Assembly (NCBI RefSeq): GCF_036322805.1
Contig: NZ_AP027272.1
Coordinates: 2,046,001 to 2,110,000, forward strand
Direction of reading: 5' to 3'
Source: Planctobacterium marinum
GTDB taxonomy: Bacteria; Pseudomonadota; Gammaproteobacteria; Enterobacterales; Alteromonadaceae
Length of the DNA: 64,000 nt
Shown here: piece by piece, positions 46,153 to 57,574 of the stretch
How positions within the stretch are numbered: position 1 is the first letter of the stretch
Layout: the number at the start of each line of letters is the position of its first letter
Notes under the pieces: generated by a model
The model's input: only the letters and a program-made list of their open reading frames with translations
The model's database searches: none
Told to the model about the DNA's origin: nothing
Position numbers and translations under genes: made by a program

Positions 46153-46505
46153 TTGTTATGTTCCTGTTTTGTTTTTATAGGATCAGTAGCCAACTCAGCG
46201 TCACAGAAAAAATGCGCTCTGGTATAAGCTCTGACCAGTGCAGGTTATAGAGGGTTAAAAAATGAACTTCAAGGATTTATAAGTGCATATTGTGAATCGA
46301 TCTAAAGGTAAATATATTGACCTTATTTTGGTTATATTATTTCCATTCAACAATTAAGGGTCTGTGAAAAGCAGGGAATAGACATCAGACTTCTACAACT
46401 CTGATGAGCTACTTTTTGGTCAAAATGTCATCCCGTTGCAATAGCCGCTGTTGTAGAGTGAAGAGGCAAACACTCTAAAACACAAAGCTTCCGGGACACA
46501 TTATT
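46153..46505. other. Leader region upstream of HMG-CoA reductase
   Basis: 353 bases without a gene between divergent genes. Two perfect hairpins of similar build lie towards the reductase: CATCAGA/TCTGATG (46383-46406) and TAGAGTG/CACTCTA (46454-46477), each a 7-bp stem with a 10-base loop. They could be a 5' leader structure or operators. Confidence 0.4.
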
Positions 46506-47681
46506 ATGAAAGTAGCAGATCGCATCCCCAGGAATGGGAAAACCAACTATACCCATGAAATGGCGAAAAAACGCCGGGATTTTCTAACTGAGAAAACAGG
46601 GGAGGCTCTGGAACATACGGGACAATTTAGTATTGATCCGGCATGTTTACCCGGCAATATCGAAAATTTCATTGGTGTGGTACAGATGCCGCTTGGCGTT
46701 GCCGGGCCAATCACTATCAATGGCGAGCACGCACAAGGTGATTTTTATATACCGCTTGCGACAACCGAAGGCACGCTGGTTGCCAGTTACAGTCGCGGTA
46801 TGCGGGTAATTAGTGAATCTGGTGGTTGTAAAACCACGGTGGTAGAACAGTATATGCAACGCGCCCCGGCATTCATCTTTAATGATGCACAAGAGGCAAG
46901 GGCCTTTGGGGATTGGGTCAAAGCAAACTTTGACACCATCAGAGAGGTTGCAGAGTCTACTACCAGTATTGGAAAGTTGGTGAATATTCAGCAGTGGTCA
47001 GTAGCCAAGATGCGTTATTTGCGTTTTAACTACACAACAGGTGATGCTGCCGGACAAAACATGGTAGGCAAGGCAACACTTGCCGCATGTGAATGGATTA
47101 TTGCCAACTATCAAACACCAACCCGTTATTTGTTGTCGGGAAACATGGATACTGACAAGAAGCACAGTCATTTGAATATGTTGGGCTCCAGGGGTAAGCG
47201 GGTGATTGCAGAAGTTGTCATCAAACGAGATATATTGATGCGTTACATGCACACTGATACCGTTGCTATGGCCCGAGCCTGCGTTATGGCCAATACCGGG
47301 GCCATGATGGCCGGTGCTGCCTATAATGGTCCTCATTCTGCTAATGGCATTGCTTCGCTATTTATCGCCACAGGTCAAGATGAGGCCAACGTGGTTGAGT
47401 CTCATGCGGGCATTCTTTCTCATGAGCTATTGGACAATGGCGACCTTTATCTTGCGGTTACTTTGCCATCACTAATCTGCGCCACCTACGGCGGTGGAAC
47501 AGGGTTGCCAACCCAAAAAGAATGTCTGAATTTGCTGGGCTGTTACGGCAAAGGCAAAGCCAATAAATTTGCTGAGATAGTGGCCGCAACGGTGCTGGCA
47601 GGTGACATCTCCTTGGGCTGTGCGGTGATAGCGGGTGACTGGGTAACCAGTCACGACAAGTATGGCCGAAATCGCGATTAA
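46506..47681 (+). CDS. Hydroxymethylglutaryl-CoA reductase
   Basis: 391 aa. Reduces HMG-CoA to mevalonate with NAD(P)H. The class I-like catalytic core is visible: MPLGVAGPITI, PLATTEGTLVASYSRG with catalytic E88, the nucleotide motif GDAAGQNM, GSRGKRVIAEV with the catalytic Lys, GQDEANVVESHAG with the Asp, GGGTGLPTQKE, and a final TSHDKYGRN with the catalytic His. No membrane anchor. Gammaproteobacteria usually make isoprenoids by the MEP route, and no other mevalonate gene is in the window, so acquisition by transfer is likely. It converges on the cyclophilin gene with a four-base overlap. Confidence 0.93.
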   Translation: MKVADRIPRNGKTNYTHEMAKKRRDFLTEKTGEALEHTGQFSIDPACLPGNIENFIGVVQMPLGVAGPITINGEHAQGDFYIPLATTEGTLVASYSRGMRVISESGGCKTTVVEQYMQRAPAFIFNDAQEARAFGDWVKANFDTIREVAESTTSIGKLVNIQQWSVAKMRYLRFNYTTGDAAGQNMVGKATLAACEWIIANYQTPTRYLLSGNMDTDKKHSHLNMLGSRGKRVIAEVVIKRDILMRYMHTDTVAMARACVMANTGAMMAGAAYNGPHSANGIASLFIATGQDEANVVESHAGILSHELLDNGDLYLAVTLPSLICATYGGGTGLPTQKECLNLLGCYGKGKANKFAEIVAATVLAGDISLGCAVIAGDWVTSHDKYGRNRD

Positions 47682-48532
47682 TTAGGTGTTTCAGGTGCTT
47701 CAAACTCAACCGCGAGAGGCACCTGACATACATCCAATACTGCGGGTGGTTTTTCGAAGAAGAATGCGTGATTACGGTTTTTACGAGCCTGTAGTTTTTG
47801 TTCAAACACACCCCCTTCAGTTTTTTCAACGCGAATACCAGGCCTGTGTTTTTCGGGTAATTCACTGGCTAAATACGTTGCCAGAATTTTCGTGGGTTGC
47901 TGCTGGTTTGGGAATAAACCGTTTTCTCCAGTAACACCACGTTTAGTGCGTTGTACTACATCCATACCATAAACTACCCGGCCAAAGATGGTCATGATGC
48001 GATCCAGGTATCTAGGGGCTTGACCAATAGTTATATAAAAATCACTGGTGGCAGAGTGGGGATCGTTGCCTCTTGCCATGGCCACTACTCCGGGGCAGTG
48101 AGTTAGCCAATATTCTGATTTTTCTTGATTGAGGGCGATAGCGAAACCCTTGCTAAATGCCGTAAATGGGGCAAACAAGTCATTACTCTGGACAAGGGTA
48201 TAGTCTGAATTTTTGCTGCTTAACGCTTCAAGTTGCAGTGGTGCCAAGGTCAGGTTTTGCTTGCCTCCCGGGCCTGCCTGAGCCACGAAGCCGTCAATCA
48301 CTCGATAAAACTCCGTTCCCTGATACTGTTTACTGCGGCTTAATTGAATTATCCGCTCCACATGCTTTGGCGCAAACTCAGGGGCTAGTTCGACATAAAC
48401 CTTGCCTTCGCCTGTCTCGATAATAAATAGTTTATCATCTGCAATGTCTCTGAATTCTTGAGCAAAAGCGCTACCTGAAAAAAGTAGAAAGCAGCTCAAA
48501 AATAGTAACAATGTAGTTTTTATTGTTGTCAT
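47678..48532 (-). CDS. Periplasmic cyclophilin-type peptidyl-prolyl isomerase
   Basis: 284 aa. Signal peptide (TTLLLFLSCFLLFSGSAFA), then a cyclophilin barrel: GKVYVELAPEFAPKHVERI, GTEFYRVIDGFVAQAGPGG, GVVAMARGNDPHSATSDFYITIG and IFGRVVYGMDVV. A 40-residue insertion and a C-terminal extension exceed the basic family length. Folding helper for exported proteins. ATG 48532 has GGAG six bases upstream; longer starts at 48544 or beyond lack one. Confidence 0.9.
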   Translation of the reverse strand: MTTIKTTLLLFLSCFLLFSGSAFAQEFRDIADDKLFIIETGEGKVYVELAPEFAPKHVERIIQLSRSKQYQGTEFYRVIDGFVAQAGPGGKQNLTLAPLQLEALSSKNSDYTLVQSNDLFAPFTAFSKGFAIALNQEKSEYWLTHCPGVVAMARGNDPHSATSDFYITIGQAPRYLDRIMTIFGRVVYGMDVVQRTKRGVTGENGLFPNQQQPTKILATYLASELPEKHRPGIRVEKTEGGVFEQKLQARKNRNHAFFFEKPPAVLDVCQVPLAVEFEAPETPN

Positions 48533-48645
48533 TAAATACTCCATCGAAGCAAAAATAGCGAAGCAATCCGAAGCTTCAGGCAAAAATAAGTAACTTAACT
48601 ATACTATGTACTGAACAACTAAGTCATTCAGCTGAGGTTGGTATT

Positions 48646-48876
48646 ATGCTTAACACGACTCCCACCTTAAAAGATTTATTTTCTCAATTGGGGCTGGACT
48701 CCAGTGACGAAGGAATGGACTACTTTATCTACCAAAACAATGGTTTGCCGGAAGAAGTACATATCGAGGATGCAGAATTCTGGACGGACTCCCAAAGGGC
48801 TTTTATCAAGTCCGAATTGGAAGACGATGCTGAGTGGTGTGAGCTGATTGATCAACTCAACGCCATGTTGCACTGA
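48646..48876 (+). CDS. DUF2789 family protein
   Basis: 76 aa acidic protein with the family pattern TLKDLFSQLGLDSSDEGMDYFIYQNN, AEFWTDSQRAFIKSELEDDAEWCELIDQLN. Function unknown. Start ATG 48646 is preceded by TGAGG. Confidence 0.88.
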   Translation: MLNTTPTLKDLFSQLGLDSSDEGMDYFIYQNNGLPEEVHIEDAEFWTDSQRAFIKSELEDDAEWCELIDQLNAMLH

Positions 48877-48999
48877 CCAACCAAAAAACGGCGGTTAATG
48901 GCGTCTGTCTTGTTAACCGTACTGTTCAACGAATACACAAGGTAGGAAATCTGCACGGGGTGTAGTCTTATCGCTCAGGCGAGTAATCAAGGGTATTCG

Positions 49000-49941
49000 A
49001 TGACAACGGTCCAGGGCCACCAATATTTTGACCGAAGATGGTGTTTGAAGGCGCTCGGGAGTCTTTCGCTTTCGGCTAGCGTGCCTTTTTCTTTTGCTAA
49101 TCAATCCACCGATTTTGCTATGCTCATGGGGAATATTCCCTCCACAGGAGAATCTATGCCGGCTATTGGTATGGGCACCTGGATCACGTTTAATGTGGGT
49201 GGCAGCGTGGCACTGAGAAACGCCCGGACAGAAGTATTACGCGCTTTTTTTGAAGCGGGTGGCACATTCATCGATTCTTCACCTATGTATGGCTCATCAG
49301 AGGAAGTAATTGGCTATGCACTGGGTAAAACCGGGTCTGAACAAACCTTTACCGCAACTAAGACTTGGACGGGCTCAACCACAGAAGCCAGGCAACAGCT
49401 GTCAGATTCACAGCGTTTATGGGGTAGAAACCAGTTTGACTTGCTTCAGGTGCATAACCTGGTGGGGTGGCGGGAGCATCTGCCTTGGTTTAAAGAGTTA
49501 AAACATGCGGGGATTATTCGTTATGTTGGTGTCACCACCTCTCATGGTCGTCGTCATGATGAAATCGAACAGATTTTAAAAACACAATCGTTGGATTTTG
49601 TTCAGCTCACCTACAATCTCATTGATACAGACGCACAGCGGCGTTTAATTCCTCTTGCTCGTGATAAAGGGATCGCGGTGATTTGCAACAGGCCGTTTCG
49701 GGGTGGGGGTCTGACAAAGCACACTGAAAGGAAAAAGGTACCCAACTGGGCTGACGAGCTACAGTGCCAAACCTGGCCGCAACTCATGCTTAAATTCATC
49801 ATCTCCATGCCTGGTGTGACGGTTGCCATCCCTGCCACCAGTCAAGTGGCCCACATGAAGGAAAACATGCAGGCTATGTATGGTGTTTTGCCGGATGAAA
49901 AGCAAAGAAATGAAATAAGACAAGCCTTTAGTAATCTTTAG
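49000..49941 (+). CDS. Aldo/keto reductase, probably Tat-exported
   Basis: 313 aa. The N terminus has a twin-arginine-like motif (DRRWCLKALG) and a hydrophobic stretch ending SVPFSFA, consistent with Tat export. The reductase shows FIDSSPMYGSSEE (catalytic Asp and Tyr), ATKTW (Lys), LLQVHNL (His) and a short NADPH-binding end (VTVAIPATSQVAHMKENM). Substrate unknown. The membrane protein gene follows after 13 bases. Confidence 0.88.
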   Translation: MTTVQGHQYFDRRWCLKALGSLSLSASVPFSFANQSTDFAMLMGNIPSTGESMPAIGMGTWITFNVGGSVALRNARTEVLRAFFEAGGTFIDSSPMYGSSEEVIGYALGKTGSEQTFTATKTWTGSTTEARQQLSDSQRLWGRNQFDLLQVHNLVGWREHLPWFKELKHAGIIRYVGVTTSHGRRHDEIEQILKTQSLDFVQLTYNLIDTDAQRRLIPLARDKGIAVICNRPFRGGGLTKHTERKKVPNWADELQCQTWPQLMLKFIISMPGVTVAIPATSQVAHMKENMQAMYGVLPDEKQRNEIRQAFSNL

Positions 49942-49954
49942 GGGCTTGGATAAG

Positions 49955-50638
49955 ATGCAGACCTTGTTGAGTTATTCATTGCAGGATTTTTTACTATTTT
50001 CCAAAGACACTTGGTTGGTACTTTACAGTGAATATCTTACTGTCTGGTGGTGGCTATCGCCACTGGTTAGCATTTGTATCGCCATTAATATACTTTGGCA
50101 AAGCGCCAGAAGAACCGGGTACTGGATGATACTATTAACGCATCTGCTCATCCTGTTTTCTTGTCTGTGCTATTACCATCTTTTCTATCGGCAGATAAAT
50201 AGTTATGCCGATGTTTTATCTGTCCTTGTTGTAATACAAATATGTCTGGTATCGGTGTTAGCTGGTATGAAGCTGCTTGCCGGGTTTCCACAAGACGAGC
50301 CATTCGAAAGGGGATTATTTCATGGCTATGGCGTTGATGCTTGGCATAAAAGATTACTTTATTTAGGGGCTGTTCTACTCGTCTTTCTGAGTATTGAGCT
50401 GTACTTTTTTGAGCAGAGTAAGGTTGTGATGCTACCGGGGACTCACCCGCTTATTAGTTTATTGGTACTTTTGTACCTCGCTAAACATCAGCAGCAATTT
50501 CCTGCCATCTATTACATCGTGCCGATTATCTTGCTGGTTATGGAAATTCTCACGCTTTATGTGCTCGAACTGTCTTTTTGGTGGGGTTACTTAATGGCCA
50601 TGTTATTTGCATTTTTGTTTCCAGGCCGCGCCCGGTGA
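49955..50638 (+). CDS. Hypothetical polytopic membrane protein
   Basis: 227 aa from ATG 49955 (AGGGG ten bases upstream); a TTG at 49946 is possible. About six hydrophobic helices. No family is recognised. It sits directly after the aldo/keto reductase, which may be its functional partner. Confidence 0.7.
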   Translation: MQTLLSYSLQDFLLFSKDTWLVLYSEYLTVWWWLSPLVSICIAINILWQSARRTGYWMILLTHLLILFSCLCYYHLFYRQINSYADVLSVLVVIQICLVSVLAGMKLLAGFPQDEPFERGLFHGYGVDAWHKRLLYLGAVLLVFLSIELYFFEQSKVVMLPGTHPLISLLVLLYLAKHQQQFPAIYYIVPIILLVMEILTLYVLELSFWWGYLMAMLFAFLFPGRAR

Positions 50639-50645
50639 AAGGCCC

Positions 50646-51875
50646 TCATGCGTCTGGCTCTTGGGTGGCTTCGTAACTCTCTGACCAGCTCACGGCATCT
50701 TGATATATACCGGGCAATGCTTTTTCCTCTATTTGTACTACGTTGGCGAATTTTTGGGTGTTATACCAGCTGCCACTTTCATAGGCTTTAATCAATTGCA
50801 TGATGTGGAACAGGGGATTTTTATAGCCGAGCAGGGCCTCTTTTATGTCATCCTGCAGAGGTAATGTCATTACAATGTCTTCCATGGATTTATTGAGGAT
50901 GATGTCTATTAGTGAGAATAGTCCCAATAAAAAACCCGCATCGTTACTACCTGCTTTGGTACGTGACACGATAACCTCGCACATTCTGGCGCGAATTATC
51001 GACATTCGCACAAGCTCGGCAGGCTTTTGTTCTGCCAGGTGGGCTGTGGCAATTAATGCAATGAATTTGCGTGCTTCAGCTTCACCTAAATAAATAAGGG
51101 CCTGTTTGATGGAGCCAACTTTTTCTTGCAGTTGAAATAAACTGGAATTAATAAATTTCAGTAGTTTATAAGTGAGTGCCATATCTAGCGCAAATTGCTC
51201 AGTGAGCCTGTCAAAGCTGAATTGAGGTCGCAGAATCTCAGCTAAAATGGCAACTACCACAGCATAATTGGCGCCAATGTCTTTAGCATTCATCATCTCG
51301 GGTTTACAAAAAAAGTAGCCCTGAAAGAATTCAAACCCCATCGCCCGGCACTGCTCAAACTCTTGTTCAGTTTCTACTTTTTCAGCTAAAAATTTGAGGT
51401 GCTTGTGAGATTTTAAAATTGTGAGTTGTTGTTGTATCTCGTCGCAACTAAGTTCTGTTAAGTCAAACTTGATCAAGCGCACATATTGAAAATAGTCGTC
51501 CCACTGCGAATTATAAGTAAAATCGTCGAGGGCCAGTTTGTAGCCTTTTTCAGCGAGTTCCTTGCAGGCAGCCAGCAATTCTTCGCTGGGTTTGGCATCT
51601 TCCAATATTTCAATGATGATATCTTTTGGTGAGACCAGCGCTGGTAGCCGATTCAAAATGCCATCTTTACAAAAGTTAATCAGGGCTTTCTTGCCCGAAG
51701 TTATATGGGAGAAACCAATATTTAAGTGATGGTTCAGGATCAAGCGAGAGGTAGCCGTATTGGATTCGACATTGGCAGGATACACATTGGCACTTCCTTC
51801 CCTAAACAGCAGCTCATAAGCTACGGTTTGTTTCTTGTTGTTGAGTACCGCCTGTCGGGCTACATAAATGTCCAT
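50646..51875 (-). CDS. EAL-HDOD signalling protein
   Basis: 409 aa. An N-terminal EAL-like domain (1-200: YVARQAVLNNKKQTVAYELLFRE, IIIEILED, LALDDFTYNSQWD, FLAEKVETEQEFEQC, QGYFFCKPE) is joined to an HDOD domain (about 205-395: LAEILRPQFSFDRLTEQFALDMALTYKLLKFINS). In this YuxH-type class the EAL part often lacks full catalytic residues and works in regulation. Cytoplasmic. Upstream region is shared with pheS (divergent). Confidence 0.9.
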   Translation of the reverse strand: MDIYVARQAVLNNKKQTVAYELLFREGSANVYPANVESNTATSRLILNHHLNIGFSHITSGKKALINFCKDGILNRLPALVSPKDIIIEILEDAKPSEELLAACKELAEKGYKLALDDFTYNSQWDDYFQYVRLIKFDLTELSCDEIQQQLTILKSHKHLKFLAEKVETEQEFEQCRAMGFEFFQGYFFCKPEMMNAKDIGANYAVVVAILAEILRPQFSFDRLTEQFALDMALTYKLLKFINSSLFQLQEKVGSIKQALIYLGEAEARKFIALIATAHLAEQKPAELVRMSIIRARMCEVIVSRTKAGSNDAGFLLGLFSLIDIILNKSMEDIVMTLPLQDDIKEALLGYKNPLFHIMQLIKAYESGSWYNTQKFANVVQIEEKALPGIYQDAVSWSESYEATQEPDA

Positions 51876-53211
<1,336 letters not shown>

Positions 53212-53222
53212 TAAGTGTCAGT

Positions 53223-55610
53223 ATGAAATTCAGTGAAAAATGGTTAAGAGACTGGGTAAACCCAGCTATATCGACAGACGAATTGGTTGCGCAAATCACT
53301 ATGGCAGGCCTGGAGGTCGACGGTGTTGATCCGGTGGCGGGTGAGTTTAGCGGTGTTGTCGTCGGTGAAGTGGTTGAATGTGGGCAACATCCGGATGCCG
53401 ATAAGTTGCGCGTTACAAAAGTAAATGTTGGTGCTGAAGAGTTATTGGATATCGTTTGTGGTGCTCCCAATTGTCGTCAAGGCATCAAAGTGGCCGTTGC
53501 TACCGTCGGCGCTGTGCTTCCGGGCAACTTCAAGATTAAGAAAGCAAAATTACGCGGTCAGCCATCCCACGGTATGTTGTGTTCTTTTTCCGAACTACAG
53601 ATTTCTGAAGATCACGATGGCATTATCGAATTGCCAGTGGACGCACCTATAGGACAGGATATTCGCGAGTATCTGAATCTAAATGATGTCGCTATTGAAG
53701 TTGACTTAACGCCGAATCGCTCAGATTGCTTAGGTATTCGTGGTCTTGCTCGTGAAGTCGGAGTGTTAAACAATACGGATGTTTGCGAAGTTGAAGCGGC
53801 ACCGGTTGCCCCTGTTATTGATGATAGTCGTACTATTACCCTGGAAGCGCCGGAGGCATGTCCGCGTTACCTGGGCAGAGTTATTAAGGGCATCAACTTA
53901 GATGCACAGTCGCCACTATGGCTGACAGAACGTCTTCGTCGCAGCGGTATTCGGGCAATTGATCCGGTAGTAGACGTCACCAACTATGTTTTACTAGAGC
54001 TAGGTCACCCAATGCACGCTTTTGATTTGGCAAAACTGGACGGTGGTATTAAAGTGCGCTTCGCACAGCAAGACGAAAAGCTCACCTTGTTAGATGGTAA
54101 CGAAGTGGCATTGCAGAGTAATACCTTGGTTATAGCTGATGACAACAAACCGTTGGCAATGGCAGGTATTTTTGGGGGCCTTGATTCTGGTGTATCTGAA
54201 GGTTCAAAAGACATCTTCTTGGAAAGTGCCTTTTTTGCACCACTGGCGATTGCGGGTAAAGCGCGCCAGTATGGATTGCACACCGATGCTTCTCATCGTT
54301 ATGAGCGCGGTGTTGATCCGCAGTTGCAAAAAACAGCAATGGAACGCGCTACTCAGTTGTTACTCGATATCGTCGGCGGCGAAGCTGGCCCTGTTGTTGA
54401 GGCCGTCTCGGAAGCCTATATTCCTGCGGCTAAGAACGTGACGTTACGCCAATCCAGATTGAAGCGTGTTCTGGGTATCGACATTGCATCAGAGCAGGTC
54501 TCAGAGTTACTGAAGCGTTCAGGTTTTACTACCAGCTTTGAAGGTGAAACATGGCACTGTGTCGTTCCTGCCTACCGCTTTGATGTCGCTATTGAAGAAG
54601 ATTTGATTGAAGAAGTTGCCCGCATTTATGGTTATAACAACATTCCCAATGTTGCGCCGGTTGCGTCTCTTGCCATGCCACAGCACCAGGAAAGCGAACT
54701 TGATCTGAACCTGTTTAAAGATGTGTTAGTAAGCAACGATTATCAGGAAGCGATAACCTATTCGTTTGTTGATCCAAAAGCGCAAGCGCTGTTATTTGCA
54801 GATGCAGAGGACATGGTGTTACCGCATCCAATTTCTGCTGATATGTCGGCGATGCGCTTGAGTCTGATACCGGGACTGTTGAAAGCGGTAAGTTACAACC
54901 AAAACCGTCAGCAGAGTCGCATTCGTTTGTTCGAAACCGGTTTGAGATTTGTTCCTGATGAAAGCTTCAAAGTGGGTGTGCGCCAGGAAAATATGATTGC
55001 GGGTGTCATCGCAGGAGATAAAGCACCAGAATATTGGGCTGAAAATAGTCAGAAAGTCGACTTTTTCGATATTAAGGGTGATGTAGAACGATTATTGGCA
55101 CTAACCGGTAAAGCTGGCGAATATACCTTTAAAAAGGCACAGCACAGTGCCATGCACCCCGGTCAGACGGCCGCGATTTATTGCGCTGAAGAGCTTGTTG
55201 GCTATGTTGGTGCAATACATCCTAAGTTCGAAAAACCGTTGGCGTTAAACGGCAGAACGTTTGTTTTTGAATTGCAATTAACGCATCTGTTAGAAGCAAA
55301 GTTGCCAAAAGCACAACCATTATCGCGTTTTCCTGCTAACCGTCGTGACATTGCAATCATCGTGGATGAGCAAATAAATGCATCAGATGTCTTGCAAGTC
55401 ATTGAAAAATTTGGCACAAATCAATTGGTTGGCCTAAACTTGTTTGACGTGTACCGCGGTGACAACATCGGAGAGGGCAAAAAGAGTCTCGCATTGTCTC
55501 TGACACTGCAAGATGTTGAGCGTACACTCGAAGAAAGTGAAATCCAAAACATTGTTAATGGTGTGGTAGAAAAACTCACTGAAGAATTTAGTGCATCCTT
55601 GAGGGAATAA
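53223..55610 (+). CDS. pheT: Phenylalanine-tRNA ligase beta subunit
   Basis: 795 aa. The beta subunit holds the editing domain and tRNA-binding parts. Seen: the tRNA-binding domain near [21 protein letters not shown]5 and editing segments ([21 protein letters not shown]), GIFGG, and the C-terminal anticodon-binding domain starting [15 protein letters not shown]. Full length. ihfA follows three bases later. Confidence 0.97.
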   Translation: MKFSEKWLRDWVNPAISTDELVAQITMAGLEVDGVDPVAGEFSGVVVGEVVECGQHPDADKLRVTKVNVGAEELLDIVCGAPNCRQGIKVAVATVGAVLPGNFKIKKAKLRGQPSHGMLCSFSELQISEDHDGIIELPVDAPIGQDIREYLNLNDVAIEVDLTPNRSDCLGIRGLAREVGVLNNTDVCEVEAAPVAPVIDDSRTITLEAPEACPRYLGRVIKGINLDAQSPLWLTERLRRSGIRAIDPVVDVTNYVLLELGHPMHAFDLAKLDGGIKVRFAQQDEKLTLLDGNEVALQSNTLVIADDNKPLAMAGIFGGLDSGVSEGSKDIFLESAFFAPLAIAGKARQYGLHTDASHRYERGVDPQLQKTAMERATQLLLDIVGGEAGPVVEAVSEAYIPAAKNVTLRQSRLKRVLGIDIASEQVSELLKRSGFTTSFEGETWHCVVPAYRFDVAIEEDLIEEVARIYGYNNIPNVAPVASLAMPQHQESELDLNLFKDVLVSNDYQEAITYSFVDPKAQALLFADAEDMVLPHPISADMSAMRLSLIPGLLKAVSYNQNRQQSRIRLFETGLRFVPDESFKVGVRQENMIAGVIAGDKAPEYWAENSQKVDFFDIKGDVERLLALTGKAGEYTFKKAQHSAMHPGQTAAIYCAEELVGYVGAIHPKFEKPLALNGRTFVFELQLTHLLEAKLPKAQPLSRFPANRRDIAIIVDEQINASDVLQVIEKFGTNQLVGLNLFDVYRGDNIGEGKKSLALSLTLQDVERTLEESEIQNIVNGVVEKLTEEFSASLRE

Positions 55611-55613
55611 TCT

Positions 55614-55913
55614 ATGGCTCTGACCAAAGCAGATATGGCAGAACACCTGTTTGAAAAATTGGGTCTCAATAAACGAGATGCCAAAGATCTGGTGGAGCAT
55701 TTCTTTGAAGAAATGCGAGAAGCGCTGGAAGCAGGTGAGCAAGTTAAATTATCGGGTTTCGGTAACTTTGACTTACGGGAAAAGAATGAAAGACCTGGTC
55801 GTAATCCCAAAACCGGTGAAGACATTCCCATTAAAGCCCGTCGCGTTGTCACATTCAGACCTGGTCAGAAGCTGAAAAGCAGGGTGGAAGGCTCTAAACC
55901 AACTGATTTATAA
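55614..55913 (+). CDS. ihfA: Integration host factor alpha subunit
   Basis: 99 aa. DNA-bending nucleoid protein, dimer with IHF-beta. Typical [47 protein letters not shown] and the DNA-arm [12 protein letters not shown] with the intercalating Pro region. GAGGGA precedes the start, and the pheT-ihfA order is conserved in gammaproteobacteria. Confidence 0.97.
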   Translation: MALTKADMAEHLFEKLGLNKRDAKDLVEHFFEEMREALEAGEQVKLSGFGNFDLREKNERPGRNPKTGEDIPIKARRVVTFRPGQKLKSRVEGSKPTDL

Positions 55914-55931
55914 GGATAAAAATAGACACTT

Positions 55932-55958
55932 AAAAAAGCCTCTTATGAGGCTTTTTTT
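55932..55958 (+). terminator. Terminator of pheST-ihfA
   Basis: AAAAAAGCCTC, loop TTAT, GAGGC and seven T: a short but strong rho-independent terminator 18 bases after ihfA. Confidence 0.9.
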
Positions 55959-56004
55959 GTGTTCATTTGAATCGATTAAAATACTTAAGGATAAGTAGTC
56001 AAAT

Positions 56005-56466
56005 ATGTTTATCAAATTAGATAATTCTTCCGTGAAAGTTGCTGAGCAGATATACCGGGTGTTTCAAAACGCTTACAAAGTCGAAGCCGGGATTATTGGT
56101 GTATCAGATTTTCCGCCTTTAAAGCGCACTATTGAGCACATCACGATGTCTGATACTTGCTTCACCGGCTTTTTAGAAAATGACATTTTAGCAGCAGTTG
56201 TAGAAACCCAATTGGCAAATGAAGTCCTGCACATTCACAGCTTAACGGTGGCAGCAGAATTTTTCGGTCGGGGTATTGGTAAAAGACTAATGCATTATGT
56301 GCTCCAACAGGAAGGATATGAAAGGGCCCATGTTGAAACCGCGCTGCTTAATGTGCCTGCCATTAATTTGTATAAAAAGTTGGGGTTTGCCGAAATAAAA
56401 CGTTGGATACCCTCTCATGGCATCGAAAAAATTGCGTTTCACAAAACCATGGAAAACTGTAAATAA
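56005..56466 (+). CDS. GNAT-family N-acetyltransferase
   Basis: 153 aa. Acetyl-CoA binding motif A is IHSLTVAAEFFGRGIGKRLMHYV, and the motif B region NVPAINLYKKLGFAEIKRW follows. Substrate unknown. It stands alone after the ihfA terminator. Confidence 0.9.
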   Translation: MFIKLDNSSVKVAEQIYRVFQNAYKVEAGIIGVSDFPPLKRTIEHITMSDTCFTGFLENDILAAVVETQLANEVLHIHSLTVAAEFFGRGIGKRLMHYVLQQEGYERAHVETALLNVPAINLYKKLGFAEIKRWIPSHGIEKIAFHKTMENCK

Positions 56467-56537
56467 TGTATGTTAATAAAAGTTTCCTTTTGATCTCAGG
56501 GCGAGCAATGCTCGTAAATTTCACTTGGAGGTAAAAA

Positions 56538-57470
56538 ATGATAAAAATCGGTACCAGTGCCTGCGTGTTAGGTGAAAAAGTAAGGTTCGACGGTGGTCAC
56601 AAGCGTTCGTCTTTTGTGGCCAGCCACATCTCAGAATATTATCAACTTGTGCCATTTTGTCCTGAAGTGGGTATTGGCATGTCTGTGCCTAGACCCGCTA
56701 TACAGCTGCGGGAAATTAACGATGAGATTCGCCTCGTTGACTCTAAAACGGGTAGTTCGGATTACAGCGATAAAATGGCCAATTACTTCGAACGGCAACA
56801 GTGTTCATTGGAACCTCTGGATGGGTATATTCTGGCTGGTAAATCACCCAGTTGCGGTATGGAGCGCATTAAGATCCACAATGAAGAAGGTCGACTCTTA
56901 CATCGCGACGGACGCGGTATGTTTGCTGAAGCGCTTATAAGAAATTTCCCCGACCTGCCTGTTGAAGAAGACGGGCGTTTGAACGATAAAGGCATCAGAG
57001 AGAGTTTCTTCACGCGAGTAGAAGCCTATGCACTGTTCAGAAAGCTAGTGATGGAAGATATTCAGGCCTCATCCTTGATTGAATTCCACACCCGTTATAA
57101 ATATTTAATACTGGCCTACAATCCGAAAATCTATTATGAACTTGGACCTACAGTAGCACAATGCGCTAATGACATTGAACAGGCGGTGAGTAATTATCGC
57201 AGTAAGATGATGTTGGCTTTGTCGAAGCCAACAACGCGCAAGAAGCACACCAATGTATTAATGCACCTTCAGGGCTTTTTCAAAAATGACCTTGACAGTA
57301 AATACAAAAAAGAGCTGTCAGATGAGATTGACAAGTACCACAGTGGTTATGTGCCACTATTGGCACCTTTAACTCTGATCAATCATTACTTGCGAGAATT
57401 TCCCAATGAGTTCTTGCAAAAGCAGGCTTACCTCAAACCCTTCCCCTTGGAGCTGGGGTTACACGCTTAA
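56538..57470 (+). CDS. DUF523-DUF1722 (YbgA) fusion protein
   Basis: 310 aa. Residues 1-150 are DUF523, related to the iron-sulfur thiouracil desulfurase TudS: TSACVLGEKVRFDGG with C9, FCPEVGIGMSVPRP with C41 and GKSPSCGM with C106, three Cys that could hold a 4Fe-4S cluster. Residues 190-305 are the DUF1722/YbgA domain (FHTRYKYLILAYNP, HTNVLMHLQGFFK, VPLLAPLTLINHYLREF). The two-domain layout is common in gammaproteobacteria, often near photolyase, which is not seen here. GGAGG precedes the start. Confidence 0.92.
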   Translation: MIKIGTSACVLGEKVRFDGGHKRSSFVASHISEYYQLVPFCPEVGIGMSVPRPAIQLREINDEIRLVDSKTGSSDYSDKMANYFERQQCSLEPLDGYILAGKSPSCGMERIKIHNEEGRLLHRDGRGMFAEALIRNFPDLPVEEDGRLNDKGIRESFFTRVEAYALFRKLVMEDIQASSLIEFHTRYKYLILAYNPKIYYELGPTVAQCANDIEQAVSNYRSKMMLALSKPTTRKKHTNVLMHLQGFFKNDLDSKYKKELSDEIDKYHSGYVPLLAPLTLINHYLREFPNEFLQKQAYLKPFPLELGLHA

Positions 57471-57499
57471 GCTACGCGGTAGTTACATTTCAATGCACG

Positions 57500-57528
57500 G
57501 CCCGAGACTTATTCACGGGCTTTTTTTT
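57500..57528 (+). terminator. Terminator after the DUF523-DUF1722 gene
   Basis: GCCCG and CGGGC pair over an 11-base loop, followed by eight T. Confidence 0.78.
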
Positions 57529-57574
57529 GTCACTGCTATCATAATGATACTGCCATTTACCCTAAACGTTTTCG

